Below are positions 37,601 to 44,968 of a stretch of 64,000 bases of DNA, in pieces (the stretch's first letter is position 1; every line of letters begins with the position of its first letter). The stretch covers positions 13,019,534 to 13,083,533 of the forward strand of contig NC_065422.1 in assembly GCF_024362695.1 (NCBI RefSeq). Direction: 5' to 3'. The notes below the pieces were generated by a model. It made no database searches and was not told the DNA's origin. It saw only the letters and a program-made list of their open reading frames with translations. Position numbers and translations under genes: made by a program. The stretch is from Pectinophora gossypiella. Taxonomy: Eukaryota > Arthropoda > Insecta > Lepidoptera > Gelechiidae.

Positions 37601-40600
37601 GTGGGGTTCTGTCAAGGATTCTCTGCAGTCCTGCTGCCCCAGTACACACTAGAAAACCCCGGAATTACATATGAGCAGAGCTCATGGATTGGTGAGTGTA
37701 TTCATTTTTTTTTTTTGAATAGCCAATGTGGTCGAAGCCAGGTACAGGACTTGCACCAATGAATTATTAAATGTATTTTAAGTGCAGTTTTCACTAACAC
37801 AGTTGGCTCGACTAATACGTATGGATAGCGACAGCGCTCACCACCTATCACGTAGGCCTAACAGAAAGCTTGGTAAGGTGAGGGAAGGGCGGGAAGGAAC
37901 TGACTACCCCAATTGGGATATAGTCGTGACCTTATGTTATGCTATTGGTATTCACTTAGCTTAATTAAGCTTAACAATACACAAGTTTTACTTTGTTTTA
38001 CTTGGCAATGGGTGTACCCAGCGTTATTTATGAACAAAGAATCAGATCTTGGGGGGGGGGGGGGGGGGGGTTAAAATGGCCACATCGAAGCAATTCATCT
38101 AAGAAAGCAATATTGCTATTCGACATTTGCGCATATAAAAGTAAGCGCGCAATGCAAACAAATGTCAAATAGCAATGTTGCTTTCTTAGATGAATTGCTT
38201 CGATGTGGCCATTTTAAAACCCTTGTTGAATAACTCTCGTAATTTGCGTATGTTGAATATGGTCACAATTTGTATGGTTAATGTCTTCGCAACAACTGGG
38301 CAGTTTCCTAGGTCATAGATAAATTATGAAATACTGATTACTAAATAAAGACAGATCTAAAACTAACGAAGAACATTTTTATTTATATTTAATTTATTTA
38401 TGAATTTTAATAAAAAAAAACGTATTTAATAATAAGTCCGACGTTTTATCACGTTTTGCTATGAAGTGACAGTGTGCTTTTTCATACAAATTTCGTGTTT
38501 GACGTTTAGTAAAAATTAAATGATTTGATTAGTTGGAAACTAGCCTATTGTCAAAATCAGTTTCACAGCACGTGCGTAATAGAATTAATAATATTTTACT
38601 AAAAATATATTGTGTCTGTGTTTAACAAGGTCAATTTTACAATGATTAATAAAATACATTACGTCATATTATGGCATATTTGCGTTATAAGAAGTTTACT
38701 GTAAGACATTTTTTTTAAATTGTATCTATTCGTTACTTGCGTCATAGTGACCTAACAAGTACGTCATAACGAAATGTTGTTCTGAATGAATTTGTTTGAT
38801 CGCTGACTTACTCTTGTTTATCTGGCAATCGTGTCAATTTAATAATAGATACTGAGTAAACACTCAATGGTCAATGTTTTTTTCGTACAAAAGCAGATAA
38901 ACTTGTTGAAGCTCAATGTAACATTTTTGAATTTACGTCATTTCGCAACGTCGTTTCGCTGAGGAGCAGAAATGACAAGAAACTGCAACAGCAACACATC
39001 TTTTAAATAGGTTTTATTGCTTATTCTTGTTTAGATCGAGGTGATTGACACACGTCATATCAGTTACAAATAAGATGATCCGTGTTTCGGATGGCAGGAT
39101 AAGCAGTCGGTCCGGGTCATGCCCCCATGACCCCCCCCCCCAGATCCGCCCATAGCCGTGAGCTTATGTTATGTCATACCCCGGATACTCTACACAGAAA
39201 TCCAATTCTTACCGTGTGTCACCTACGAGTAAGGGTGAAACCAAACGAGTGTAATTTTATGAGTTGTGAGTCGCGTAATTTCTTCTGCATTCGGTTTCAT
39301 GCAAAAATGCAGTTTGTACCCCACGACGACGCAAAATGAATTTCTGTCGGGGTGAGGGCGGGGCGCTGCGAAGAGCGGTCAGCGGGGCAGCGACACGACA
39401 GTTCGTTACGGGATAGTAACTGAGTAAATTAAGTACGTCCGTCTGGCAGCTCAACAGAAATTCAGTTGAACGTAAATACGCGACTCACAACTCGTTAAAA
39501 TTACGCTCGTTTGGTTTCACCCTAAGTGCGCAGTCTTCCTCTTTGCTACTCTTGGCTTGGATTACTCCATTCAAGACTAAACAGTGTCCGGTGCGAAATG
39601 GGCGGAGAGGTACCGTTCTTCGCGCTCTTGTTCAACAATGGTGGAGTAATCGCCATTTCTTTCTTCTTCCCGCCAATTCCTTCACCTCCAGATACGACAC
39701 GACCTACACCTTCTCTTTTATCCGCTTCATAAACGTTCTCTTACATGTACCCATTTCTCACTTTCCTTTAACCATTCCATACGCAGTATTATTTTTTATC
39801 TATGGGTATGTTAAGAAAGAATCATTGCGAAATCTTTGATAAAACTGTCATCACCAATTTAGGAGCCCCGCTGTTGTCGGTGTAGCATTCTCCATTCTTG
39901 TCTATCAAACACCAATTCCTTCACTTCCTTATAAGACACGACGTTCGCCTCTAATCTGTTCCATGTAAGCTCGTCTAAAAAGACACTTCTGCGCTTAATA
40001 AGACACGACGAATTTATTAAAAACATCATAGAAGGGAAGCTACGAATGAGTGGAAGGGGAAGACCAGGAAGATAAAACTGTATTAACAATTTCAAGTACA
40101 GAACGTCTACGGACGTTCCGATTCCAAGGTGTCATACTACCTATTATGGACCGTTAATGATACATGGTCTCTGTCCGTGAAAGGGTTAATGCAAAAGTAG
40201 AGCATAGCAAAAAATATGATTACTATTGCTAGAGAGAAGACAGTGGAAAAATAAACAAGAGACTACAAATATAAGGCTGGGTAAATAGAAGATAAGTTTG
40301 TGTGCTCACTGCTGTATGTCACACATCACTGCATGATAAGGGGTCATAACTTTATAAGCGGCACATAGCATGGATAGTCACGTATCTATGTATTGTTCGA
40401 CGGGTTTAATTTTAGTAATGTAAACACTGTTTGTATTCGGTAGCTAGCTTATCTTTAGGAAGGGTTTGTTACGCAATGGAGGGTAGATATTTGGTGTACT
40501 TTAAGTCCTTTATCGTCGCCATATGAACACTTCGTAGACGCCTGTTCGAAAAACCACATTCGGGTGTTATTTTTAACAAAACCACGCAATAGACACGCTA

Positions 40601-43362
40601 GTATCAATACGGGTCAAATTCACCATTCACAGTTTCTAGTTTTATTTTTTTTATTAGGATCACAAAACAGGTTGGGATAACACTTGAAATAGGAACAAAA
40701 TAATTGTTTTGAACTAGATCCCCGCCTAATATATGTGTGCTCAGCGTAGCCAAATGGGACGAAGCTTATATGGAATGTTTGTTGTGGCATTTAGTTATAC
40801 AAAACAAATAAAACCCAAATGTATTAGGTGCATGTATCTAATCGGTGATCTCAATTTACCCAGATTTAAATCAATTGAAATATATCAAGGTTTAGTTGAG
40901 GAAAATCACATTTAAAAAGGCCACATCAAAGAAATAGAAAAGTTCCAACTAGTCAAATCAGTTACTTTTTACTAAACGTCAAAACACGAAATTACTATGG
41001 AATTAATATGATTAAGCAACCTGTGACGTCATAGAAAAACGTGACAACATATCGGACTTATGATTACTTTTTTTCTTTATTAAAATTCATAAATAAGTGC
41101 AATAGAAAAAAAGGAAATGTTTTTCGTTAGTTCTAGATCTGTCTTTATTTCGTAATCAGAATTTCTTGAACCTAGTACACGACCCAATTGGAGTACTAAT
41201 ATGTATACACTTTGATACCATGTCACATTATCTTTTTTGACAAATTAAACCGTAAGTCTCATTAAATGTCAAATATGATAGTGCGACAGGGTTCTAAAGT
41301 GGGTACATGATATTGCTCATGACTGTACAGTACACGCAAATCTTATTCTACCTTACATTACTAACATCAATCCTCTCTATGCGCATATGTTGTAAATTTA
41401 TTTATTTATTTATTATTTAAATTATTTTGTTTTATAAACAAATCCTTCCCTCCTTTCCAGCGAGCCTGGGCGTGATATCGAACCCGATCGGGGCTCTTTT
41501 GGGCGGTATGATGGTGGACGCTGTGGGGAGACGGCTGCTGCTGCAGTCTATAGTTCTGCCCAACCTGGTTGGCTGGCTCGTCATCGCCTTCTCGGAGACC
41601 TACGTGTTTCTTTGCGTCGGCCGGTTTATCACCGGTTTTACTATCGGTAAGTTATCAATCTATATGACTCTTTCGATTGACCTCAACAGTTCTGGTAATA
41701 ATTTTAATTTTGTGCAATAAATTATATTAGATTTGATTTGATTTTGATTCTGGTAAGAGATTTATTACTAAATCGTAAGTCGTCCATGACTGAAGGAAAA
41801 CATCGTGAGGAAACCCACATTGCCGAGAAATGCATTTTCGGAGGTATGTGCCCTAACCTGCATAGGGCTGGTTTCCCTTCGCTGGTTGGAAGGTCAGACA
41901 GGCAGTCGCTTCTGTAAAAAACCGGACCTGTCAAATCTTCAGGTTAGGTAAGCGGACCCTGTGAAAAACGGGATAACGCTAAGGAGATGACGTCGCCTAT
42001 GACTACGTACTTACTGAAACAGGATTCATTAACCTGTTTTCCGAAGCATAGAATCAATTTCCGGACCATTAAGTGATTCAGCATACCGAAGTTTCAACCA
42101 ATTCGGCATAGTGCCATGCGTTGCTTAGTACCTACCTATCCAGTATTTAGTATTCTTTATCAGACGACGACAAATATAATAATGTTTTTTTTTTTCTTTT
42201 TATTCCAGGTATGTCAACAGCGTCATACATCTACGTAGCAGAGATCACAACGCCAGAGAAGAGAGGGGTACTCAGTGCTCTAGGCCCTGGATTAGTTTCC
42301 ACCGGCATCTTCATCGTCTACTCTCTTGGAGCCTTCGTACACTGGCGGAAGGTCGCCGCGATTTGCGCCGGAGTGTCCCTGCTTACCCCATTTCTGATGT
42401 ACTTCGTCCCTGAATCACCCCTCTGGCTAGCCTCCAAAGGTCAGATGAAAGAAGCCTACAGTTCCATGTTCTGGCTCCGACAGAACAACAGTACAGCTCA
42501 ACAAGAACTTATGGAGTTCACCAAAGACCGGAAAGGAAACGAAAACATGTCCTTTACGGACAAACTGGGTCTTTTCAAGCGAAGAGCTGTTCTAAAACCC
42601 TTCATTCTTTTGATAGTCTTCTTCATATTCCAAGAGATGTCGGGGATATACGTGATTCTGTATTATGCTGTGGACTTCTTCAAGTCTGTTGGGACAAGTG
42701 TCAACGAGTTTACGGCTTCGATAATTGTTGGAGGGGTCAGAGTGTTCATGGGAGCTGTAGGGGCGTGCCTCATCAATAGTTTTAAGAGAAGAAGCTTGGC
42801 TGCGGTGTCCGGGCTACTTCTCGGCATTGCCATGCTTGGAGCGGCTGTCTGCGACAGTGTGAATGGACCGCCCTTAATAAAACTAGCCTGTGTGCTCCTC
42901 CACGTCTCATTCAGTATGGTCGGGTTCCTCCAGCTACCCTGGATAATGTCAGGGGAGCTGTACCCTCAGGATATCAGAGGAGTCATGTCTGGAGCCACGT
43001 CCTGCTGTGCTTATGTCCTCATCTTCTTCAACATCAAAACGTATCCTCAATTAGAAAACTTGTTAACCAGTAATGGAACTTTGTACCTTTTCGGAGGATG
43101 TGCGTTGTTAGGAGCCGCTTACTGCTGGTGGTTCCTGCCGGAGACTAAAGGGAAATCTTTGGCGGAAATTATGAGGCAGTTTGATGAGGAGAAGAAGGAT
43201 AGTATAGATCCTGAAGTTGGATGCACCAAGAACTACCACATGGAGGGGAAACCAGTACAAAGGAGGCATAGTGCCGGCGCTGCCGTGTCTTTAGAGAAAA
43301 ACAATGACATTTTCACACCCAAATGGGTGACCATAGACGAGAAAAAGAACAGACTGGAGTGA
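22570..43362 (+). CDS. Facilitated trehalose transporter Tret1-like (MFS sugar transporter), complete, four coding exons
   Basis: Plasma-membrane sugar facilitator of the MFS/SLC2 type; the best family match from reading is insect Tret1-like trehalose transporters. Coding exons 22570-22626, 37562-37691, 41461-41646 and 42209-43362 join in phases 0, 1 and 1 with GT-AG introns and give 508 residues, a normal length for the family. About 12 membrane segments are visible (roughly residues 22-45, 62-82, 88-107, 110-130, 147-168, 171-190, 255-280, 292-312, 320-340, 345-367, 383-400, 413-433). Family motifs in order: D82-x2-GRR (85-87), GR at 116-117, E136...R143 (EITTPEKRG), PESP at 192-195, helix-7 QEMSGIY at 266-272, PWIMSGELYP at 368-377, PETKG at 435-439, then a 70-residue polar tail. 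The start ATG has A at -3. Odd: the usual QQxSGIN of helix 7 is changed. Membership of the sugar-porter family is secure; the substrate is not. Confidence 0.93.
23355..24045 (+). mobile_element. Two copies of SINE-like family J
   Basis: Copies at about 23420-23535 and 23859-24045 share GGCAAGAGGG(G)AAACCACTGCC and AAAGTAGCATGGAGAATGC. The 3' end (GACAAGAGCGTGGCTCTTAA type) matches the C-terminus and stop of the LINE fragment at 25439-25594, so this LINE may mobilise it. Confidence 0.55.
24048..24165. repeat. Palindromic MITE family FB1, partial
   Basis: The centre and right arm are kept; the left terminus is missing next to a family J copy. Confidence 0.55.
24166..24924. other. No recognisable feature
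   Basis: AT-rich intronic sequence. Confidence 0.3.
24925..25115 (-). mobile_element. SINE family C with (GAT)n tail
   Basis: On the - strand the family C body ends in a GATGATGATGATGA tail (24917-24937 on +). Confidence 0.6.
25439..25594 (+). pseudogene. LINE reverse-transcriptase C-terminus, then (GA)n
   Basis: The frame reads EGKSGRGRPRRTFMKQIKEK, then ELKDLAGRREEWRLLHRQER and a stop. Typical C-terminal tail of an RTE-like LINE. A (GA)n microsatellite follows at about 25599-25615. An inverted relative with a stop lies at 39632-39739. Confidence 0.75.
25720..26035 (+). repeat. Tandem duplication of a SINE tail plus unique flank (period 149 bp)
   Basis: AAGAACTCATCATGATTCCA occurs at 25800 and again 149 bp later. 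The two units differ at only a few positions, and each is preceded by a SINE B tail (ACCCTGACACCAGGGTTG). Confidence 0.75.
26036..26484. other. No recognisable feature
   Basis: Unique-looking; contains an imperfect inverted pair around TTCGGGTAAAAATTGAGATT (26305-26338). Confidence 0.3.
26485..26600 (-). mobile_element. SINE-like family J fragment
   Basis: Reverse complement of the family J 3' part (TTTAAGAGCCTCGCTCTTGT on +). Confidence 0.5.
26855..26945 (-). mobile_element. SINE tail type H fragment
   Basis: Reverse complement of the H tail (CCCACTGCTGGGCACAGGCC and CACCACGCTGCTCCACTGCG). Confidence 0.55.
26946..27899. other. Mostly unrecognised; short hairpin at 27421-27477
   Basis: 27185-27230 is a repeat K scrap. 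27421-27433 (TGTGACAGAGTGG) pairs perfectly with 27465-27477 around a 31-base loop. No other feature seen. Confidence 0.4.
27900..28240 (-). mobile_element. Fused LINE D 3' end and SINE B head
   Basis: 27906-28083 is a family D end with poly(T) on +. At about 28084 it switches to the core and tRNA-like head of a SINE B whose tail is missing. Likely a deletion joined two insertions. Confidence 0.6.
28480..28690 (-). mobile_element. SINE family C
   Basis: Reverse complement of the family body (CAGGGTCCGCTTACCTAA ... GATGTTTTCCTTCACCGCTG). Confidence 0.6.
28850..29035 (+). mobile_element. Probable LINE 3' end
   Basis: A GC-moderate block (GGCCCTGTGCTGGGAGGTTT) is followed by a 3' UTR with GACGTTCAAAAAGCGCTAAC and an AAATAAATA end. 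It resembles a common arthropod LINE terminus; no usable frame. Confidence 0.4.
29452..29715 (+). repeat. MITE family E, full length
   Basis: Starts at GGGTAGTTTCCTAGGCC and ends at AGCTGGAAGATACC. The inner TGACGTCA and AACGTTTAGTAAAAAGTA blocks are intact. Confidence 0.6.
29716..30764. other. No recognisable feature
   Basis: Includes an ACAGACAGACAGACAT run (29748-29765) and a G-rich patch at 30100-30125. No exon or repeat recognised. Confidence 0.3.
30765..31101 (+). repeat. Repeat I followed by a 157-bp inverted-repeat element
   Basis: 30765-30940 is repeat I. 30945-30959 (GCAAAAAGTACCAGG) is perfectly inverted at 31087-31101, with CGGAAG/CTTCCG further in. The interior is GC-rich (GCGAGCGAAGGCAGTGTCC). 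Confidence 0.6.
31102..31599. other. No recognisable feature
   Basis: AT-rich intronic sequence. Confidence 0.3.
31635..31870 (-). pseudogene. LINE reverse-transcriptase C-terminal fragment
   Basis: The - strand reads RPRRTYIDQIVDVLRKGLVR, then MNVEEAREV and DRSKWNSIV, the family of 9623-9886. Only the 3' end remains. Confidence 0.7.
32390..32810 (-). pseudogene. LINE reverse-transcriptase fragment split by a 62-bp insertion
   Basis: Same LINE family, on the - strand, extending further 5' (towards 32810). An exact 9-bp duplication TTTCATTTA (32495-32503 and 32566-32574) flanks a short T-rich insertion at 32504-32565. Confidence 0.65.
32888..33115 (+). mobile_element. SINE-like family J, full length with (GATGAT) tail
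   Basis: From GACAGAGGGCAGCAGTAACT to GACAAGAGCGTGGCTC, then GATGATGATAATGATGAT. The longest J copy in the window. Confidence 0.6.
33116..33399. other. No recognisable feature
   Basis: Unique-looking spacer; a short GGTACTTTGGTACTTTG direct repeat near 33220. Confidence 0.3.
33400..33800. repeat. Fragments of foldback families, degenerate
   Basis: 33400-33475 matches 3462-3590 inverted. 33477-33570 matches the arm of the 21069-21533 foldback. 33585-33800 has an imperfect inverted pair around GATAAAATTATCG / CGTGATAAAATTTTATT. Confidence 0.45.
33801..34364. other. No recognisable feature
   Basis: AT-rich, with an A-rich tract and a G run at 34092-34117. Confidence 0.3.
34365..34600 (+). mobile_element. 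Repeat K interrupted by a 99-bp piggyBac-like MITE
   Basis: 34412-34510 is flanked by TTAA on both sides (34408-34411 and 34511-34514). It has CACTTTCAAG / CGTGAAAGGG inverted ends. Repeat K continues as ACATAGCTGATAAGGAGTGG after it. A copy of the same length is at 40087-40185. Confidence 0.75.
34601..35079. other. LINE D scrap and unrecognised sequence
   Basis: 34605-34660 retains GGCTTTAACTACTTGGCTGG of family D. The remainder shows nothing. Confidence 0.35.
35080..35242. repeat. Palindromic MITE family FB1, full length
   Basis: Complete arms from CTGGGGGGTTAAAATGGCCA to the inverse ending in CCCCCCTG. Confidence 0.75.
35350..35463 (+). mobile_element. Penelope-like short element (family G), internally deleted
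   Basis: Exact 11-bp duplication TATTTTCTCAC (35339-35349 and 35464-35474). Starts with the TTTACGCGGTTATTATCATA end and keeps GGGATATGAGACTCCCGGGA in the middle. Confidence 0.6.
35761..35914. repeat. Palindromic MITE family FB1, inverted relative to 35080
   Basis: Full arms; the asymmetric centre (CGCACTTACTTTTATATGCGC) is in the opposite orientation to the copy 520 bp upstream. Confidence 0.75.
36261..36555 (-). mobile_element. tRNA-headed SINE B, full length
   Basis: Exact 11-bp duplication AAGTTTTCAGT (36250-36260 and 36556-36566). Head with B box GGTTCGAATCC, core, and tail. Confidence 0.82.
36567..37561. other. No recognisable feature (end of intron 1)
   Basis: AT-rich intronic sequence up to the exon 2 acceptor. 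Confidence 0.35.
37562..37691 (+). CDS. Transporter coding exon 2
   Basis: The acceptor is TTGCAG and the donor GTGAGT. The exon encodes residues 20-62 and the first base of codon 63. It opens with VLAALAAQSINISVGFCQG, the first membrane helix, and ends in the short outer loop before helix 2 (YEQSSWI). It continues exon 1 in phase 0 and exon 3 in phase 1. Confidence 0.93.
38051..38224. repeat. Palindromic MITE FB1 with a 20-base G run at its end
   Basis: The usual run of about six G at the element end is expanded to 20 G (38051-38070). Arms are otherwise full length. Confidence 0.75.
38295..38560 (+). repeat. MITE family E, full length
   Basis: Begins at GGGCAGTTTCCTAGG and ends at TTGGAAACTAGCC. 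Confidence 0.6.
39233..39522. mobile_element. Harbinger-like MITE, 290 bp
   Basis: 43-44 bp terminal inverted repeats starting GGGTGAAACCAAACGAG (two mismatches and a one-base gap), flanked by TAA on both sides (39230-39232 and 39523-39525), the TSD size and type of PIF/Harbinger elements. The GC-rich interior has no ORF. Confidence 0.75.
39632..39739 (-). pseudogene. LINE reverse-transcriptase C-terminus with stop
   Basis: On the - strand: RTFMKRIKEKV, stop, VVSYLEVKELAGRRKKWRLL. Same family as 25439-25594, with an in-frame stop. Confidence 0.7.
39855..40080 (-). pseudogene. Second LINE C-terminal fragment, rearranged
   Basis: The - strand frame ends VVSYKEVKELVFDRQEWRML, then HRQQRGS and a stop at 39859. 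Immediately beyond, 40020-40076 carries EGKLRMSGRGRPGR on the + strand, so the remnant is internally inverted. Confidence 0.6.
40087..40185 (+). mobile_element. piggyBac-like MITE, 99 bp
   Basis: Flanked by TTAA (40083-40086 and 40186-40189). Same length and nearly the same sequence as 34412-34510. Confidence 0.75.
40190..40939. other. No recognisable feature
   Basis: Unique-looking intronic sequence; 40914-40930 is an FB1 end scrap. Confidence 0.3.
40940..41325 (-). repeat. MITE family E followed by a mariner-like MITE
   Basis: 40940-41185 is family E on the - strand. About 41190-41325 is the 142-bp mariner-like family, with its 3' end CTCATGACTG flanked by TA; the other end is truncated. 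Confidence 0.6.
41461..41646 (+). CDS. Transporter coding exon 3
   Basis: It follows a pyrimidine-rich acceptor (TTTCCAG) and ends at a GTAAGT donor. It encodes helices 2 to 4, including the cytoplasmic D82-x2-GRR loop signature of sugar porters (residues 82-87) and the GR pair at 116-117. The split codons at both ends restore Ala63 and Gly125. Confidence 0.94.
41785..41990 (+). mobile_element. SINE family C in transporter intron 3
   Basis: Body from GAAGGAAAACATCGTGAGGA to the GGGATAACGCTAAGGAGATG end; head missing. Confidence 0.65.
42209..43362 (+). CDS. Transporter coding exon 4 (terminal)
   Basis: The acceptor is ATTCCAG. This large last exon carries residues 125-508: helices 5-12, the central cytoplasmic loop (about residues 196-250) and the C-terminal tail. 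The motifs PESP (192-195), PWIMSGELYP (368-377) and PETKG (435-439) are present. It ends at TGA 43360-43362. Its GC-rich, bias-bearing codon use differs sharply from the AT-rich surroundings. Confidence 0.96.
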
Positions 43363-43860
43363 ACTTCTCCTGTTTATGCTAGCCTAGTATTTATTGGTCC
43401 AAAGCTTGCAAACGTTAGTTACCATTAGGTCGACTTTTGTAAATATAATTTAATAAATTAATTTTGTTATGTGATCAGTATTATAGGTATTTCGAGTGAC
43501 TATTTTAAAATATACATTCCATAGTTTTAGTATTAGCTAGTTTACAAGGTGACGATTTTTATTAATGTAAATTACTTTTTAATGTTTTTGAATATTTTTA
43601 AGTACAAAATTTGTATAACTAAACTTTAAAATACCTAAAAACGAAGTTTTTATAAGTTTTTACAAGAAATGTGAGTTAACCAATTTAATGTGTACAAGAT
43701 AACTATATAATATATTGTATTTATAAGCTACAATGACGTGTACAGGGTGTCCGAATTTGAATACTTTTAATAGATAAAAAATATTTATAATAACTATGTT
43801 GAACGCTGTGATGATATAAAATTTTGAAAAGAGTCTAAAAGAGTGAATAAAATGTTTGTT
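43363..43860 (+). other. Transporter 3' UTR with two candidate poly(A) signals
   Basis: AT-rich unique sequence follows the stop codon. AATAAA hexamers lie at 43452-43457 and 43846-43851. Which is used cannot be read from sequence. No repeat family was recognised here. Confidence 0.5.
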
Positions 43861-43914
43861 TTTAAACAAAAATAGTTTCTTTATCGTCCTTGCGTACATT
43901 CTATTGTAATAATG

Positions 43915-44010
43915 AAAGTAGGTAGACAAAATGCTGCAGTAGTTTTAGGCGGATGAGACGTTCGTTATGTAAAAATTGACGATTCAAAGTGTAACTATGT
44001 TACCTACTGC
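43915..44010 (+). mobile_element. LINE 3' end (family X)
   Basis: GGCGGATGAGACGTTCGTTA followed by an ATAAATATT end. Shared with 46860-47025 and, inverted, 61075-61165. Confidence 0.5.
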
Positions 44011-44559
44011 ATAAATATTATTGAATTTGAATTGATTCTGAAAAATGGTACAGCTAAAATAAAATTAAAATGACACAAGTAGCGCCATCTAACGACCGTT
44101 AAATGTTGTATTGAACACATACTTACAATCGACGAAGCGAGACATGATTCACAAGTAAAGCCTTCGCTTAGTACACGGTAATTTTAACAGATAGCAGCAC
44201 TATACTAAAAAAGTAGGTACGTTATCTTTACAATAAATGTAAAATATAATATGATTGTTCTAAACAAAATAGATATCACGTGAATCTCAATTTAACACTT
44301 ACCTTGGGAAAATACATATATATGATGCGCAATGTTCCGTAGAAAAGAAATCAGGCTTCCACAAAACTATTTATTTTTATCTGTTAATAATAAATATTGC
44401 CAGAGTGAAACAACTCTTCGTTACGTAAAAAACAAAGTTTTAGACTTTTAAAATATTTCTAAAAAAAAGGTTTTTTCTTATGTAAATTGCAGTGACATTG
44501 TTTTGTAAAAAAATCATAAGGGGTTCCATAAGATACTTGATGGATTTTGGTGAATGATC
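44011..44559. other. No recognisable feature
   Basis: AT-rich sequence between the transporter's end and the neurobeachin exons. Confidence 0.3.
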
Positions 44560-44815
44560 CTACTTGACCGGACAAATGACACCCGGAACGAAATTTAAGA
44601 CTACAGGCCTGAGGGTACCCAGTTGGGCGAACCTCGGCTCAGGGCGTCGTCTGTGAAGATAATATTGAAAGAATTAATCGAACCTAGTCGGCCGATAGCG
44701 ATAAGCGCTGAATGAGATGAATCGTCGACCACGACGGCGGGTCGGTATTGGCCGCTTCTATGGCTAGAGTAATAATCGGTCGTCAGGATAGTATATTACA
44801 TCTTTCGGGTGAATG
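44560..44815 (-). mobile_element. LINE family D fragment
   Basis: Lacks the poly(A) end. Retains GACTACAGGCCTGAGGGTAC through TAGTATATTACATCTTTCGG. It lies 50 bp from a neurobeachin exon. Confidence 0.55.
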
Positions 44816-44865
44816 ATCCGTAATCTTATAAGTTTGGGAATCCTTGACATGAAGCGTGCACTGAC

Positions 44866-44968
44866 CTGGTCTGCGGGATGCCGTACTTGATGCCCACTCC
44901 GACGCGGGGCAGCGCCTTGATCACCTTCTTCACCGTCGTCTGGTCCGGGAACGCGAAGAAGATCGACG
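44866..44968 (-). CDS. rg: Neurobeachin exon (end of PH-like domain, linker to BEACH)
   Basis: 103 bases with split codons at both ends. The peptide FPDQTTVKKVIKALPRVGVG is the signature strand-helix segment of the neurobeachin PH domain. The donor GTCAGT occupies 44865-44860. The next exon, which should begin the BEACH domain, was not seen at lower coordinates. Confidence 0.93.

Larger units (their letters stand above)
37692..41460 (+). other. Transporter intron 2 (3.8 kb)
   Basis: Donor GTGAGT at 37692, acceptor at 41459-41460. It carries a repeat I copy (37790-37985) and the elements listed next. Confidence 0.85.

Noticed and set aside
1..44865. BEACH-domain or WD40 exons of neurobeachin
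   Set aside because: I looked on the - strand for the conserved BEACH phrases and saw none; a tblastn search would be decisive.
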